Below are positions 63,959 to 64,000 of a stretch of DNA of 64,000 bases, one piece after another. Both the position numbers and the translations under genes were made by a program. The DNA is from Paraburkholderia megapolitana. Lineage in GTDB: Bacteria > Pseudomonadota > Gammaproteobacteria > Burkholderiales > Burkholderiaceae. Where the stretch lies: the NCBI RefSeq assembly GCF_007556815.1, contig NZ_CP041745.1:2457001-2521000 (forward strand), in the 5' to 3' direction. The stretch's first letter is position 1; every line of letters starts with the position of its first letter. Under the pieces are notes generated by a model. That model saw nothing but the letters and a program-made list of their open reading frames with translations, searched no databases and had not been told where the DNA came from.

Positions 63959-64000
63959 TTCTTGTTTCCGGATGATCTTCTGGAAGGATACCGCGTTGGA

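Overview
The window looks like a chromosomal segment from a high-GC betaproteobacterium of the Burkholderiales, most likely Paraburkholderia, Caballeronia or Burkholderia. The basis is the GC-rich codon use, the PotFGHI, PuuD, PuuE and BMP-type gene sets, and the large number of LysR, GntR and TetR regulators. It is densely coding. I see no rRNA, tRNA, CRISPR array, insertion sequence or phage gene.

Layout. 0.4-4.6 kb: a soluble chemoreceptor, a SAM methyltransferase, a VOC protein and a secreted glycosidase-like protein. 4.6-9.5 kb: a LysR regulator and, on the same strand, an MFS transporter, a maleate-isomerase-like enzyme and an exported alpha/beta hydrolase, which look like one catabolic unit. 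9.7-11.3 kb: a PEBP protein and an AraC regulator. 11.3-15.4 kb: the putrescine importer potFGHI. 15.9-20 kb: mntH, a DUF1289 protein, a YbiT-type ABC-F ATPase and a YdcF/SanA-like protein.

20-41.6 kb is a purine-catabolism supercluster: a four-gene BMP-type nucleoside/purine importer, a LysR regulator, 8-oxoguanine deaminase, uraH, puuD, allA, alc, uraD, puuE, an allantoin racemase-like protein, an NCS1 permease and a GntR regulator. Together the enzymes cover urate to glyoxylate plus urea. A separate block (29.9-34.9 kb) interrupts it. That block holds an alpha/beta hydrolase and a three-gene operon built around a fused FAD-oxidase/methyltransferase.

41.9-49 kb is mostly housekeeping: LD-carboxypeptidase, tadA, a DUF1992 protein, a 47-residue lipoprotein, an RNA cyclic phosphodiesterase-like protein, an esterase, a TPR glycosyltransferase, an ACT protein and a DJ-1 protein. 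49-52.3 kb is a small resistance-like island. A close relative of the tetracycline repressor TetR faces an FAD monooxygenase across a Tn10 tetO1-like operator pair, with an AAC(6')-I-like acetyltransferase at the far end. 52.3-55.2 kb: an FrcBCA-like sugar importer. 55.4-61.8 kb: an acyl-CoA dehydrogenase with its own EtfA and EtfB, divergent from a MalT-like LuxR regulator. 61.8-64 kb: a DUF445 membrane protein and a PHA depolymerase gene with a one-base frameshift at the nucleophile elbow.

The items I would look at first are the TetR/tetO/FAD-monooxygenase module, the DUF805-FAD/methyltransferase-unknown operon, the decayed duplicate of the deaminase gene end, and the phaZ frameshift.
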